A DNA stretch of 64,000 nt, taken from positions 3,038,001 to 3,102,000 of the forward strand of contig NZ_JAGTUT010000001.1 in assembly GCF_025685605.1 (NCBI RefSeq), in the 5' to 3' direction. Below, piece by piece: positions 17,214 through 28,136 of the stretch. The notes under the pieces were generated by a model, which saw nothing but the letters and a program-made list of their open reading frames with translations, searched no databases and had not been told where the DNA came from. The stretch is from Granulicella arctica (GTDB taxonomy: Bacteria; Acidobacteriota; Terriglobia; Terriglobales; Acidobacteriaceae). Made by a program: the position numbers and the translations under genes. The stretch's first letter is position 1. The number at the start of each line of letters is the position of its first letter.

Positions 17214-19799
17214 TCAGTTGACGACGCCCTTCTTGGCGACCGGTGTCTTGGTCACCGAAGGTGTCGCTGCCGACACCTGGACGGTGTTGGACGTGGTTGC
17301 CTTGTACGCATCGTTGGCCGATGGCTTGTACGTAGCGGAAACCTGATCGCCAGCGCCACCAGTGAGACCGGTGAGGCTATAGACCCCGGTCTGCGTGCCA
17401 AGCTGGATGGCGACGTTCGCGCCTCCGAAGAGCGTGACGGCGAAGTCCGGTTTGCCATCGCCGTTCAGATCGCCGACCGAGAGCAGGTACGGCGAGGCAA
17501 CCGACGGAAAGCTTACCTGCGGGTTGAAGGTGCCGTCCCCGTTGCCGGTAAGGACGCCAACGGTGTTGCTGGCAAGATTGGCAACCGCCAGATCCTGTTT
17601 GCCGTCGCCGTTGAAGTCCAGCACCACGACCGAGGTCGGTTCGATACCGGTCGCGTAGCTCGTGGTGCCGAAGCCGCCGCCTGCCTGGTTGAGCAGGATG
17701 GTGACCGAGCCGGTGGTGGGAGGAGCGTTCGGATCGCCGAGGTTGCTGATGGCCACATCCGGACGACCATCCTGGTTGAAGTCGCCGACGACCGCCGCGT
17801 ACGGTGTACCCCCGGTCGCGTAGGTGGTGACGGTTGCGGCACTGAAGTTGCCGCTTCCATCCCCGGTCAGGTAGGAGACATTGTTCGACTTCGAGTTCAC
17901 CACCATCAGGTCAGGATTGCCGTCGCCGTTGAAGTCCGCCACGACGGAGAGGAAAGGATCTGTGCCGACCGCAGTCGTCAACGGTGCGGCGAAGCTACCA
18001 TCGCCATTGCCGAGCAGGACGCTGATCGTTCCCTCCTGGGTGTTGGTGGTGACCAGGTCCAGTATCCCGTCCTTGTTGAAGTCTGCGATGGCCAATCCGT
18101 ACGCTGCAGGCGGCGTCGTGGTGCCAGGGAGAGCAGTTTTGCCGGTGGGGTAGCTCTTCTGGGCCTTGAAGGTTCCGTTCGCCTTGCCGAGCAGGATGCT
18201 GACCGTGCCGCTGGCGAGGTTGCTCACCGCAAGATCCGGAATGCCGTCCTGGTCGAAGTCCCCGACCACCACACCATACGGCGCCTTGCCGACAGGATAG
18301 ATTGCCGGCACCTTGTAGGAGGGCATCGCGGTAGGCTTGCCGAGCAGCACGGTGACGGTGCCGTCACCGAAGTTGGTGGTGGCAAGGTCCGGAATGCCGT
18401 CCTGGTTGAAGTCCCCGATCGCCGAGACCAGGGTGCTGGTGTTCGTGGCGCCTGTCGTGATCGTCGTCGGCAGCGCTGTAGTGGGAGTCAACGACACAAG
18501 CGTACCTTCCGTCTTGGTGACCGCTGTAGCGTCGTTGAAGTTGACCTTGCCCCCGGGTACCGACAAGCCATAGAACGTAACCGTATCCGTCAAGCTGTAG
18601 GTAGCACCAGTCGGCGTATACGTCAGCAGGCTGGTCGTCTCATAGTTGCCTGCAGCAGCGACGGTGAAGGGATACTGCGAGGCCGTCTTAGCAGGCAAGG
18701 CCGTCGTCCCCTGGAACTGAGCCACAAAGATATGGTCGCCCACAGCAGGAGTGATGGTGATCGTTGCTACACCGGAAGCGTTCAGCGCTGCCGAACCGAG
18801 CAGGGTGCCTGTCGCGACCGAGCCATCGTAGAACTTGACCGTGCTCCCTGTTACAGGAGCAGAGGTTGCGGTTGAGGTGACGGTCGCACTTAAGGTGATG
18901 GCCGTGCCAGCGGGGGCTGGCGACGCAGGAGTGGCGGTTAGAGCAACCGACGTGGACGCAGTGAGATTGGTCACTGTGACATTCGTGCTCGCGGAGGATG
19001 AGGTGAAAGACACTGTTGGGGTATAGGTGGCCGTAATGGTCTGCGTCCCCGTCTGCAGCATGGAGCCATTCACCGGAAGAGAGCATGTGCCACCGGCAAT
19101 GGTGCAGGTGCCGAGGTTGACAGTACCTGAGGAGAACGAGAACGAACCATCGGGGGTGGGGCCGGCTCCAGTACTGGAGGCCGAGGTGACCGAAGCCTGC
19201 AGCGTGGTGGACTGTGTACTTGTGATAGCGGAGGGAGTTGCCGTAAGTGTCGTTGTTGTCGTGTAAACAACACTGGGCTTGCTGACCTGGACAAAGCCCA
19301 TGTTCAAGAAGTTCGTATTATCGCTGCTGACGGTGATCGGGTGATTTCCAGAGAAGCCAGCGGGGAAGGATATGGACAGCGTGAGGGTAGCGTTGCTCCC
19401 GTTGGAGGTAAAGGTGCTGTTGCTCAGGTCGATCGTGCAGGCCCCGATCGTCACCGTACCGGAGCTTCCAATGATTGAGTCGGAAGTTCCGTTTGTGAAG
19501 ATGCCATAGTTGCTTGGGTCATTCCCCGGTTGTGGCTCCGCGCCGATCGTGCACGCCTGGAATGCTGTGACTGGATTGAGACTGCCGATGGTGACGTAGA
19601 AGCTGGCGTCTGCCCCGGTGCCGGACCCGTTGTTGAGATGAAACGCAAACGGTGTAAAGACCCCCGGTGCTACGGTCGCACTCTTAGGAGTGACGGTGAG
19701 CACGTTGACCCCGGTGCCCTGCTGGATGAGTGGAAGACTCTGCCGTGCGGTGGTGAGGTAGGTGCGGCGTTCCAGAGAAGGGATATTTGCAATGGTGCT
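17214..19799 (-). pseudogene. C-terminal part of secreted metalloprotease: BACON end, Ig-like domains, FG-GAP propeller
   Basis: This frame continues the protein of the upstream 19798-21831 frame after a one-base shift. It begins with the second half of a BACON domain (TIANIPSLERRTYLTTA, SLPLIQQG) and then bears Ig-like bacterial repeats (LTATPSAI, LTATPASPAPAGT). It ends in seven FG-GAP/VCBS calcium-binding repeats, each with a DFNxDGxPD-type loop, enough for one complete seven-bladed propeller. It has no credible start of its own (the first Met residues precede out-of-frame BACON sequence). It is either a real frameshift mutation, a sequencing error or, less likely, recoding. Confidence 0.75.
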
Positions 19800-21831
19800 A
19801 GGTGAAGGCTGCAGTGCCATTGCCCATTCCGCTTGCGTTTGTGATGGTGATCCATGCCGCATTTGAAGAGACGGTCCATGCGCATCCGGCTGCTGCGGTT
19901 ACAGTTACGGTGCCGCTACCGGCGGTGGCAGGTACGCTCGACGTGCTCAGGGCAGGAGTGGCGCATGCAGTGTCGTAGCTGACCGTTACTCCGAGAGCAC
20001 TATTGGTCTGCGAGCCAGAGGTTATCGTCAGGAGCGAGTAGGGGTCCGACCAGCTTAGACCGTTGCCCAGGATTGCATCCGCGAAATTATTCGGTTTCGC
20101 GCTGGGCGTGGTGTCAATAATGTAGGTGTGTCTGGCGTCGAGATAGCTCGTTGAGTAAAGAAGTTCTGCGCCGCTGGTGAAGGTATTGGGCATCGCCAGG
20201 TAAGGGATACCGAAGTTGGTGTAGGTGCTGTTCGGCTGGTGAAACTCGACCCAGATCCAGGAGTTCGAGGGCGCATCACGAAGTACATGCAAGGCGCGGA
20301 GGCCAGTCGTATTTTCGGTAGGAGCCACGCTGAAGGTGCCGGAAGCGGTGACATCCTTCTCACCATCCGCCCCGATCCAGCCGAGGATGCTGTAGCGATG
20401 TTCTGCGTTGTAGGGAGTGTATCCAACGCCTGCCATGATCGGAAAAGGGTCGCCGTACTCATCATTGATCCCTGTAATCGGACTTCCAACAGCAGCAGGT
20501 AGGGCTGCGGCTTCTAACGCGGCCGGGTGGCTGGGACCGCCAGGATCTACGGTGCCGGGGTTAGTGGCCGCAAAGTCGATCGGACCAAGGGCGGTCGGAC
20601 CGAAGTCGATGGTGTTGCTGTGGTTCATGCCAAGGTTGTGGCCGAACTCATGGCTCATGACGAGAAACTTTTGCGCAAATCCTGGCGTATTGTTGACTTC
20701 GGCTGGCTGGACGGGAAAAGCAACCCAGGTCCATTCGTGATTGATCAGCGGGGTCGTGAAGCCGGTTGAAGCGAGCCCGTCGTAGGTGCAGGCAGTCGAC
20801 GGAAACGGAAAGACAAAGCGGTTGTACTTGGATGTATCCAGGCCAGCATTGACCGCAGCCTGTAGCGCGGCTGCAAGCATGGCGTTTGTCTGGGCGCAGT
20901 TATAGCCCGTCGATAAGACGAAGGGGCCATAGACGTCGGCAGCATAGCTGGCCTTGCCGTAGGATGTCTCGGCAATATAGTCGGAGACGTTGGGGAGCGA
21001 GCCTGGATTCAAGATCTTGTTGTAGTAAGCCTGGGTATTGAAGTCTCCCTGCAGCGTCAAAGGAGTTGCCGACGGGGGATTGTTATTTGTATCCATCGGC
21101 GTGCTGGCAAAATCGACGATGATCACGGCAGCGCTCTGCGGGCCCGTGACATTAGCGAACGGGGGTGCCGTGGTGGTAATGCCGGGTCCGGTGAAGGGCG
21201 GTATGGCATTCGTGCGGACAGCATTTGCGTTCAACCGTGAGACCTTCGAAACTTCCGCGATAGAAGAGTCTGCTTCCGCGCGTGTTGCAGGCCGAACTCT
21301 ATCGGCAACCAAAATCTCAGGGAAACCAAGGCCATTGACGGTGACCACCCGACCCTCCAGGGCCGATAAGCTTGCCGGAGCGGCAGCAAAGGAAACCCTC
21401 ATGGCGCCCGCCGCTGTATACAGGCTATACACCTTCTGCGAAGTGCGATTCCTAAAGTTATCTGCAATGGCGACGGTGAGTTGGCCGGTGATCGTCTTCT
21501 CCTGCTCAATCAGGGCTGCGTAGGCAGGGTTCGCCTTTACAAGCTCCTCGCGCGTGGCTGCCGGCAGAGCATAGCTGCGTGCCGTCGAGGGTGCATCCAT
21601 GAAGACGGAGACGAGAGCAGTGTGACGCGCCACCAGCATCGACCGTGTTTCGGTCGTGAGCGGCAACCCGCTCTGCGCCTCAGCGGTGAGGCGGGCATTG
21701 GCCGTCTGCACCATCGCAGCGGAAGATGCGGCAACCTGTCCATGCAGGCTTCCGAACGAGGAAAGAACGAGAAGGGAGGCGAAAGCGCCTGCAAGGGCGA
21801 AGCGCGACGAGCGAACCAGAATGGGGAACAT
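19798..21831 (-). CDS. Secreted metzincin-type metalloprotease, N-terminal frame
   Basis: The start at 21831 (AAGGA about ten bases upstream) gives a signal peptide, FALAGAFASLLVLSSFGSLHG. The frame of 677 residues contains a propeptide-like region and a zinc site HEFGHNLGMNH, the HExxHxxGxxH pattern of metzincins such as the M11 (gametolysin-like) peptidases. The later AGVGYTPYNAEHR region may hold the Met-turn equivalent. It ends inside a BACON domain (GCAWTVSSNAAWITITNASG) at TAG 19798, and the rest of that domain continues in the next frame. The intact protein would have about 1,540 residues and act outside the cell. Confidence 0.8.
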   Translation of the reverse strand: MFPILVRSSRFALAGAFASLLVLSSFGSLHGQVAASSAAMVQTANARLTAEAQSGLPLTTETRSMLVARHTALVSVFMDAPSTARSYALPAATREELVKANPAYAALIEQEKTITGQLTVAIADNFRNRTSQKVYSLYTAAGAMRVSFAAAPASLSALEGRVVTVNGLGFPEILVADRVRPATRAEADSSIAEVSKVSRLNANAVRTNAIPPFTGPGITTTAPPFANVTGPQSAAVIIVDFASTPMDTNNNPPSATPLTLQGDFNTQAYYNKILNPGSLPNVSDYIAETSYGKASYAADVYGPFVLSTGYNCAQTNAMLAAALQAAVNAGLDTSKYNRFVFPFPSTACTYDGLASTGFTTPLINHEWTWVAFPVQPAEVNNTPGFAQKFLVMSHEFGHNLGMNHSNTIDFGPTALGPIDFAATNPGTVDPGGPSHPAALEAAALPAAVGSPITGINDEYGDPFPIMAGVGYTPYNAEHRYSILGWIGADGEKDVTASGTFSVAPTENTTGLRALHVLRDAPSNSWIWVEFHQPNSTYTNFGIPYLAMPNTFTSGAELLYSTSYLDARHTYIIDTTPSAKPNNFADAILGNGLSWSDPYSLLTITSGSQTNSALGVTVSYDTACATPALSTSSVPATAGSGTVTVTAAAGCAWTVSSNAAWITITNASGMGNGTAAFT

Positions 21832-22233
21832 GGCAGAGATCCTTAGTGAGGCGTGAGTCGTACAACGTGGCCCGGTACTAATCGCTGGGCCGGAGGCACG
21901 CATTGCGCGTGTCGGGGCCTCAGGCAGAAGGGAAGAAAACAGCAGTGAAGTGCGCAAGACACTGGAAGAAGCTCGCTCACGCGGCAAAGAGGGCAGATTG
22001 ATGGAACAAAAAATCGATCCAGACGCAGAAGGTTGAGCTGAAACGAACAAGTCGTTTCGAACAGCCCAACGTAAGCTACTTAGGAGTAGAGATGATCCTA
22101 ATAGCAATCTCAGGATTTGTCCCCAGTAATTATGGACAGGGGCAATCTTAATCGTTGTTTCATTTAGTCAATAGAAGGGGGGAGCAACCCGTGTCGCATC
22201 GTCAGACTCTTTTTGAGGTCTTTCAACGTGTCG
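21832..22233. other. Upstream region of the metalloprotease gene, no other gene seen
   Basis: The longer reading frame through here is an N-terminal extension of the protease without signal-peptide logic and is rejected. The promoter of the protease gene should lie in this stretch. Confidence 0.45.
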
Positions 22234-22259
22234 TACCGGGACCTCTGGCGGTCCCGGTA
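22234..22259 (-). terminator. Hairpin after the TonB-receptor gene
   Basis: A perfect 10-base stem (TACCGGGACC with GGTCCCGGTA) closes a six-base loop, 23 bp beyond the receptor stop. There is no strong T-tract on the minus strand, so termination is probable but not certain. Confidence 0.6.
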
Positions 22260-22281
22260 GCTTCTGCTTTGCGGCCCATTG

Positions 22282-25200
22282 TTAGAACGAGATACCACCC
22301 TGAAAGGTGATCTGCCGCTGCTGCCCCGTCTCAAGCGAATCGAAGGTCCCAAACTGGCTCGTGAATTGGTTTCCGGCAGCTACCGAAACGTCACCGCTGG
22401 GATTGAGGAATTGCGGATGATTGAAAAGGTTGGAGATCTGCGAATTGAATGTGAAATGCACCCGCTCCGTAACTGCAAAAGACTTCGTGAGCGAGACCTG
22501 GGTCTGGTAAAGGTTCTGGCTCTCCAGGCTGTTCGGTAGAGCGTTGCCGAAGTGACCTGACTGAGGAACGGCAAACGCCGCCTGATTAAACCAGTTGCTG
22601 ATGGATTTGCCGCCCGGCACCTTGTTCGGGTCGCCAATCCGGTCGGGCAACCCACCAACCGTTCCAGTGTTAGAAGCGTCAACGCCGTCAAAGAAAGGTG
22701 AAAAGTAAAGGCCGGATGCGATATAGGTCACAGCACTCACCGACCACCCACCAACAAGTCGCTTCACCCCAGCGCCATTTCCGGCGAAGAGCTGATGATC
22801 CTTACCAAAGGGCAGCGCCCACACCACGCTCGCCACCGCGTATTGGTGACGCGTCACGCCATCGTTTGCCCAGTGGCTCAGCACGTCGTAGGGGTTCTCC
22901 GTATCCAGGAAATTTGCCTGGCTTCGGGAAAGCGCGTAGCTCGCATCAAACACCAGGCCACCCAGCCGCCGCTTGGCCTCGATCTGCAGCGCGTCATATC
23001 GCGCGCCACCGTCGTACCGCAGCTCCGTCGTGCTCTCGAACTGCGAGTAGGGACGACGGCTCGCAACGAAGGGCGTGGTGCTCGGCTGGGGCAGGTTGGT
23101 ATTCACCATGTAGTTCAACCCCGAACTCCGCGAGCCAACGTAGGATGCTCGCAAGCCGATGTGGGCCAGTTCGTTCTCATAGGTCCCGCTGAACTGCTGA
23201 ATATGCCCATGATTGACCTGCCGTGGATAGCCGGTCACTGCCTGGCTCGGAACCTGCGCAGTCGCCGTCGTTGACGGAAACGGATTTGGAAATTGCAGCA
23301 GCGGTTGCGTTCCCGGGGACACTACGTTCTGATACACCTCGCTGATTGAGAATGGCCCCGTCTGACCGAGCTGCGGATTGATCGGTAGAAAATTATTGAA
23401 CGTGCCGGAACCGCTATCGAACCGCGATGTATAGAGGCCATAGCCACCACGGATGACCTGGTGACTGCCCATCGAGTATGCAACACCTACACGAGGCGCG
23501 AAGTTCGTCTTGTCCGCAATCGCCTGCACTTGTCCCCCAACTACAGTGATGTTGGATGGATAAAGCGGACTTACCTTCGAGACAGCTTGAGGGTCCACCA
23601 CAATGTTGCCGGTCGTGGGATCGAAGTTATATTCAAGGTGATCCGACGCGCTTGGCGTTCCGTACAGATCCCATCGTAGGCCGTAGTTCACGGTCAGTTT
23701 TGGCGTCAGCTTATAGGTATCTTCCGCGAAGATATTCCACTCTGTCAGAGCTAGCTCGCGGCCGGTCAATGGAGCCTGTCGTTGCGTCTGCTGCGGCAGT
23801 CCTAGTAGGAAGTCTGCATAAGCATTACCGGTATATGTCCCATTGAAAGTGAACGTGCCGTAGTTCGGTACCGCGCCTTGGAACGTATCGAAGTGCTGCA
23901 CGCCGCCACCAATTCGAATGACGTGCCGTCCAAGCTGCCAGTCCACCGTGTCATTGATGTTCAGGATGTCATTGTTCGCCTTTGTTCCTCCCGGCACATT
24001 GCTCAACGAGGTCAACCCTGATATGTCGATCTCGGGGAAGCCCTGCCCTACGGTGTTGCCGGGGTTGGCCCCCTGGAGTCCGATCGTCGACAGCACCTGC
24101 GCTCCGTTTGACGGAGTCTGCCCCGCCTCCGTCTGCCCATCCACAATATGGTCAATCGAAAATCCGAACCGCAGATTGTTGACCACCTTCGGCCCAAAGA
24201 TCTGCGTATCGCCTGCAGCAAATTGCTGGTGACGCCGGAACCGCGTCCAGATCAGATCCGGCAAGCCGTTGTTCAGTACGTACGGTGTCTGCCGCATCAG
24301 CCATCGCCCGTATAGCGAGTTGGTCTTCGTCAGGTTGTGGTCGATTCGCACAATCGGCCAGTCGCCGCGATACAGATCGCTGTTGAACGGAAAATGCGTC
24401 GTAAAGTTATTCACCGGCGTGCCGAGATTCGTGTTCTCGCCCGGAAGGTAATTGTTCTGCACTGCCAACGCTACAGAACTAATACGATTCTGTGGAATCG
24501 TATTGTTCGCAAACGGCAGGCCAGTTGAAGGATCGATAATCACCGTCGAAAATACACCGCTGCGCCACGCGGTCGTCGGCACGCTTGCCTGGTAGGTATA
24601 GCCCAGCGGAATCCGCTGCCCAAAGTACCCACCGTAAAAAAAGGTGTGGTCCTTCCAGATTGGACCTGACGCTTCTACATCCCACTCATGCTGCAGAAAC
24701 GCAGACTTCTGCTGATTGAAGTACCCATTTGCATCAAACACGGAGTCATAGATGCGATACGTTGCTTTGCCGTGGAACTTGTTATCGCCACGCTTGGTCA
24801 CTTCACTAATCAACGCCGGCACAGCGCTCTCTGCGGGTGCATTCATCAGCGACGCTGAGACTTGTTCGAAGAAGTTCGCGTTGTTACTCTGGACGCCCTG
24901 CAGATCGTTCGGAATACCGTCAAACTGCTGCGATTGTTGAGACTGCTGCTGCCCATTCACAACCGGCGTTCCCGTACCGCCCTGCACTCCGCTAAAGGTC
25001 GTCAACAGGTTGTACGTCGAAGGATAGGGTGTGACCTGCGGCGACTCCTGATACATCTCCGCGGTAAAAGTTTCTGAGATGGTTGCGGACTCGGTATTAA
25101 TGACTGCTGCGCCCGCGCTCACCGTCACTGTTTCGGATGTCTCACCCACCGACAGCATCGCATCGACGCGCCTGATCTGACCACTGTCCAGGATCACATT

Positions 25201-25572
25201 CTGCGCTTCGAACGACTTGAATCCGGAGGCTGAACATCGCACGCGGTAACTTCCGGGTTTCAGTTCGTCGAACTCATACTCGCCGGTCGCCCCGGGGCTC
25301 ACTTCGCGGACAACTTGACCGGTGGCCGGCTCGAGGAGTTGTACGTGCGCGAACGTAACCATATTGCCCGCGGCGTCTGTCACTGTACCGCGTAGGGTCG
25401 CACTCACAGTCTGCGCGCCACTGACACTGCTAGCCGCAAGGAGTGCTATTGCCGTCGCCAGTGCAAGTGACAGCTTTCGTAAGTCTGTAGGCAGGCACAG
25501 CGCCGCGCCTATCCGCAGAGCAAAAGAAGAAAGAGGTCTGGTTAGAGACATCACGAATGCAGGCATATTCAT
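22282..25572 (-). CDS. TonB-dependent receptor, Oar-like with carboxypeptidase regulatory domain
   Basis: The start at 25572 follows AGGAGG by three bases; an ATG two codons later has better spacing and is equally possible. A signal peptide ends near ASSVSGAQ. A carboxypeptidase-regulatory-like domain follows (LRGTVTDAAGNMVTFAHVQL; EYEFDELKPGSYRV), then a plug and a beta-barrel of about 1,096 residues in total, ending with an aromatic-rich strand (ITFQGGISF). This large Oar-like class is abundant in acidobacteria and probably imports oligosaccharides or other large ligands. There is no SusD partner, so it is not a classical Bacteroidetes-type locus. A clan GH-D-like hydrolase gene lies upstream on the same strand. 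Confidence 0.88.
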   Translation of the reverse strand: MNMPAFVMSLTRPLSSFALRIGAALCLPTDLRKLSLALATAIALLAASSVSGAQTVSATLRGTVTDAAGNMVTFAHVQLLEPATGQVVREVSPGATGEYEFDELKPGSYRVRCSASGFKSFEAQNVILDSGQIRRVDAMLSVGETSETVTVSAGAAVINTESATISETFTAEMYQESPQVTPYPSTYNLLTTFSGVQGGTGTPVVNGQQQSQQSQQFDGIPNDLQGVQSNNANFFEQVSASLMNAPAESAVPALISEVTKRGDNKFHGKATYRIYDSVFDANGYFNQQKSAFLQHEWDVEASGPIWKDHTFFYGGYFGQRIPLGYTYQASVPTTAWRSGVFSTVIIDPSTGLPFANNTIPQNRISSVALAVQNNYLPGENTNLGTPVNNFTTHFPFNSDLYRGDWPIVRIDHNLTKTNSLYGRWLMRQTPYVLNNGLPDLIWTRFRRHQQFAAGDTQIFGPKVVNNLRFGFSIDHIVDGQTEAGQTPSNGAQVLSTIGLQGANPGNTVGQGFPEIDISGLTSLSNVPGGTKANNDILNINDTVDWQLGRHVIRIGGGVQHFDTFQGAVPNYGTFTFNGTYTGNAYADFLLGLPQQTQRQAPLTGRELALTEWNIFAEDTYKLTPKLTVNYGLRWDLYGTPSASDHLEYNFDPTTGNIVVDPQAVSKVSPLYPSNITVVGGQVQAIADKTNFAPRVGVAYSMGSHQVIRGGYGLYTSRFDSGSGTFNNFLPINPQLGQTGPFSISEVYQNVVSPGTQPLLQFPNPFPSTTATAQVPSQAVTGYPRQVNHGHIQQFSGTYENELAHIGLRASYVGSRSSGLNYMVNTNLPQPSTTPFVASRRPYSQFESTTELRYDGGARYDALQIEAKRRLGGLVFDASYALSRSQANFLDTENPYDVLSHWANDGVTRHQYAVASVVWALPFGKDHQLFAGNGAGVKRLVGGWSVSAVTYIASGLYFSPFFDGVDASNTGTVGGLPDRIGDPNKVPGGKSISNWFNQAAFAVPQSGHFGNALPNSLESQNLYQTQVSLTKSFAVTERVHFTFNSQISNLFNHPQFLNPSGDVSVAAGNQFTSQFGTFDSLETGQQRQITFQGGISF

Positions 25573-25855
25573 CACCCTCCTGAAAGCAACATCATGCACA
25601 GCAAAAACAAAATGCCTTGTTACGCAATCAGGTTTCTAATTCTTTGAACGCTTATTATCACTTACGTTCGCCTTCGTTGCAAGCGGGAAATCTCTTTTCA
25701 TTAGCTTACGAAAAGATTCGCAAGCAGGACCATTAGCAATCGAAGCTTGAATGGCACAGGTATGCCTGCGTTTCGATCTTGGCGAAACCTCTCATGTCGA
25801 ATGCTGACCCGAGGTGGTGGGGATTGCCTTACCCTACTGAGATCCGGCCAGTTCT

Positions 25856-27925
25856 TCAGGGAGCACTTGTCTCAAGCGTAATCACTTGAAAGGGAGCCAG
25901 AGAGAAGGTGTGCGGAACGCCTGCCGTGAGCGGAATCACGGAATCTGCACGATCGGCTAGCCATGGGCTATGCGCACTGTAATGACGAGGAGCCCCGACA
26001 GGCAGTTCAAATGCAGAGGCGATATCAAGCTTCACACTTTGCGCTTTATCATTTGGATTGCGCAAGGTAAGAATTCCTTTTCCATTGGACCAGGCCGCCC
26101 ATCCATACACTTCGAGCCATCGCGGATCTCCGCCAATCCAGTGAGTATCAACCAGGATAGAAGCATTCCGACGGGACCATTTTGCTGCTTCCGCAAGTAC
26201 ATCCCAATCAGCTTGCTTCAGAAGAGAAGGAGTAATGTACATCTCCTGCAGCTGTGTACCAGAGCCAAAGTACGAGTGGACTTCGTTGGCGAAGTCACTG
26301 CCAGGATCGGTGGAAAGATATGGCGCTCGTTGCGCGTAGACGATGCCATGAAGCATGACCGAATTCAGAGGAAACAACGGGCCACCTTTGACAATTTCGT
26401 CGTAGGTATCTGCATCTCGATAGGTGATCCAGCGTTCGCGACTGGACCCGACGCCAAGAAACTCTGTGTCTTCACCGCCGCGCCAGATCGAGTCAACGTC
26501 AAAGAGCCAGAATGGCGAGGGATAGGTCCCAGTGCTCAAATTGATGAAAAGATCCGGCTTCAGCTTACGGAGGTCGCGAATAAGGTGAATAGCTGCATCG
26601 AAGTCGCTGCTAAAGGCACTTCCTTTGACAACCTGATCTGCATTGCCGGTGCCATCGAACTTGAACTGGTTGATCCCGTAGTTCGTGACCATTTCGCTCG
26701 CAGCTTCATGGAACCGTTCGTAATACTTTGGTCCAGATAACGCAAGCCCGCCGTCAACGACCTCGTAACCGCTTCTCTTGCCTGCAGCGACACGCTCAGC
26801 CTTTGGCGGCCCGTACCCACCCCATGGTGAGAGCCATGCCCCCGGAGCAGTTCCATACTTCGCCGCTGCTTGTACTAAGGGCGTGAAACCATTCTTGAAG
26901 TCGCTCCGGATCTTCCAAAGATTTTCGTGGTCATCCCAGCCGTCATCGAACAGGAACGAATCGAGGACTACCGATCGTTTCTTATTCAACTCGATTCCAA
27001 AAGACTCGATCCGGTCCAAAGCGTCTTGTTGAGAGTACGGTGAGAAGAAGCCGATATCAAACCAGCTGTTGTAATGCAGGAACGTGCGATACGGGTGCGC
27101 CCGCTCGCGTTCAACATAGGTGAGAAAGCTGCGACGCATCTGCCCAGGCGTTGCGACCCCGATGACAGCGGAATAAGTGGCAGTCTGATGTCGTCCGATT
27201 GGCACACCACTTCTTAGTTCGCTTACCGCATGATCGCCGACAACACTTGATTGCGAAAGAGGATGCTCGAATCCAAGAAAGAAGTTGCCATCAAGGAGCG
27301 GACTGCCTTTAACACTTCCGGCCATCCGAATCGATGGAGAACGGACATCGAGAAGAACAACGTCGGAAAGTTGCAGGGGTTCGTCACCGACTGTGATCGT
27401 TACAAGCTGCCGGATATATCGAGAACCCTCTCGAAGAACAAGCGACCACTCCAGATTGAAACGGCCTTTCGGATCAGCCATCCGGTACTGAACCAAGGTT
27501 CCGCGAAGGCGCTCAGCATACCGGGCAGACGATGTATCGGGTGCAAGCTGAACAACCTGTGGTGGTCCGGTAAGGGTCAGATCGGCTGCATCCACAACCC
27601 TCCCATCCTTCATTTGAAGAATAAACGGTCCCTTTAACTCAATCCTTGAATGTAGACCAGGCTGATTGATTGACATCTCGGTCAAGTGGCCGTCGTGCAT
27701 GTTCCATTCTGCACTTATTGCCTGATTCGCTAAGGTGCCACCATCTGCATGAAGGCTCGCGACAGGGTGGTCTGATGCCGTCTTGAGCTGCGAACGACCC
27801 TGAGTCGTGACACAGAGTAAGCAGAGCAAAGAGAAGACACCACGCTTCACACACTTGTACAGCCGAGCAGAGCTTGGCTCCTGAGAATTTGACGAGGAAA
27901 TGACGTAATGCAAGAAGAGTTGCAA
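25856..27925 (-). CDS. Secreted glycoside hydrolase related to clan GH-D alpha-galactosidases
   Basis: A TTG start at 27925 is chosen because AGGAG stands eight bases upstream and no better start precedes it. The 689-residue protein has a hydrophobic export segment at 28-43, a beta-sandwich N-terminal domain (60-270) and a barrel domain. YNSWFDIG, FLFDDGWDD (324-332) and FKFDGTGN, with a candidate nucleophile D424, match the layout of GH36/GH27-type and GH101-like enzymes. An all-beta C-terminal domain closes it. The precise family and sugar are uncertain; alpha-galactosidase-like activity is the best guess. It is followed on the same strand by the TonB-receptor gene region. Confidence 0.65.
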   Translation of the reverse strand: MQLFLHYVISSSNSQEPSSARLYKCVKRGVFSLLCLLCVTTQGRSQLKTASDHPVASLHADGGTLANQAISAEWNMHDGHLTEMSINQPGLHSRIELKGPFILQMKDGRVVDAADLTLTGPPQVVQLAPDTSSARYAERLRGTLVQYRMADPKGRFNLEWSLVLREGSRYIRQLVTITVGDEPLQLSDVVLLDVRSPSIRMAGSVKGSPLLDGNFFLGFEHPLSQSSVVGDHAVSELRSGVPIGRHQTATYSAVIGVATPGQMRRSFLTYVERERAHPYRTFLHYNSWFDIGFFSPYSQQDALDRIESFGIELNKKRSVVLDSFLFDDGWDDHENLWKIRSDFKNGFTPLVQAAAKYGTAPGAWLSPWGGYGPPKAERVAAGKRSGYEVVDGGLALSGPKYYERFHEAASEMVTNYGINQFKFDGTGNADQVVKGSAFSSDFDAAIHLIRDLRKLKPDLFINLSTGTYPSPFWLFDVDSIWRGGEDTEFLGVGSSRERWITYRDADTYDEIVKGGPLFPLNSVMLHGIVYAQRAPYLSTDPGSDFANEVHSYFGSGTQLQEMYITPSLLKQADWDVLAEAAKWSRRNASILVDTHWIGGDPRWLEVYGWAAWSNGKGILTLRNPNDKAQSVKLDIASAFELPVGAPRHYSAHSPWLADRADSVIPLTAGVPHTFSLAPFQVITLETSAP

Positions 27926-28136
27926 TGTAGCTACTCCTTGTACCGCAGACTATTCTGCTCTGCCTGCCCTGTTGTGCTATTAGCCTGTTAGTCTAGCTCC
28001 TCTCCAGGCGGGTCGCCTGGGCGGACGTCGCGCTCCTCAACAATAAACGCAGTTTCGAGAAAGTCGCATCGTCAGGATGCCACAAGCCCCGCAACTGCTA
28101 AGCTGCAGTGGGCCCAATGACTACATTTGAGGTCGT

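Noticed and set aside
17184-18875. Long plus-strand frame of 563 residues
   Set aside because: It runs antisense through the FG-GAP repeats and owes its length to their repetitive, GC-rich codons. It lacks domain logic, and the minus-strand protein is clearly real.
19798-19862. Programmed frameshift in the protease gene
   Set aside because: No slippery run or stimulatory hairpin is evident by eye; mutation or sequence error is more likely.
21832-22107. Longer start for the metalloprotease
   Set aside because: The added residues do not form a signal peptide and hide the one starting at 21831.
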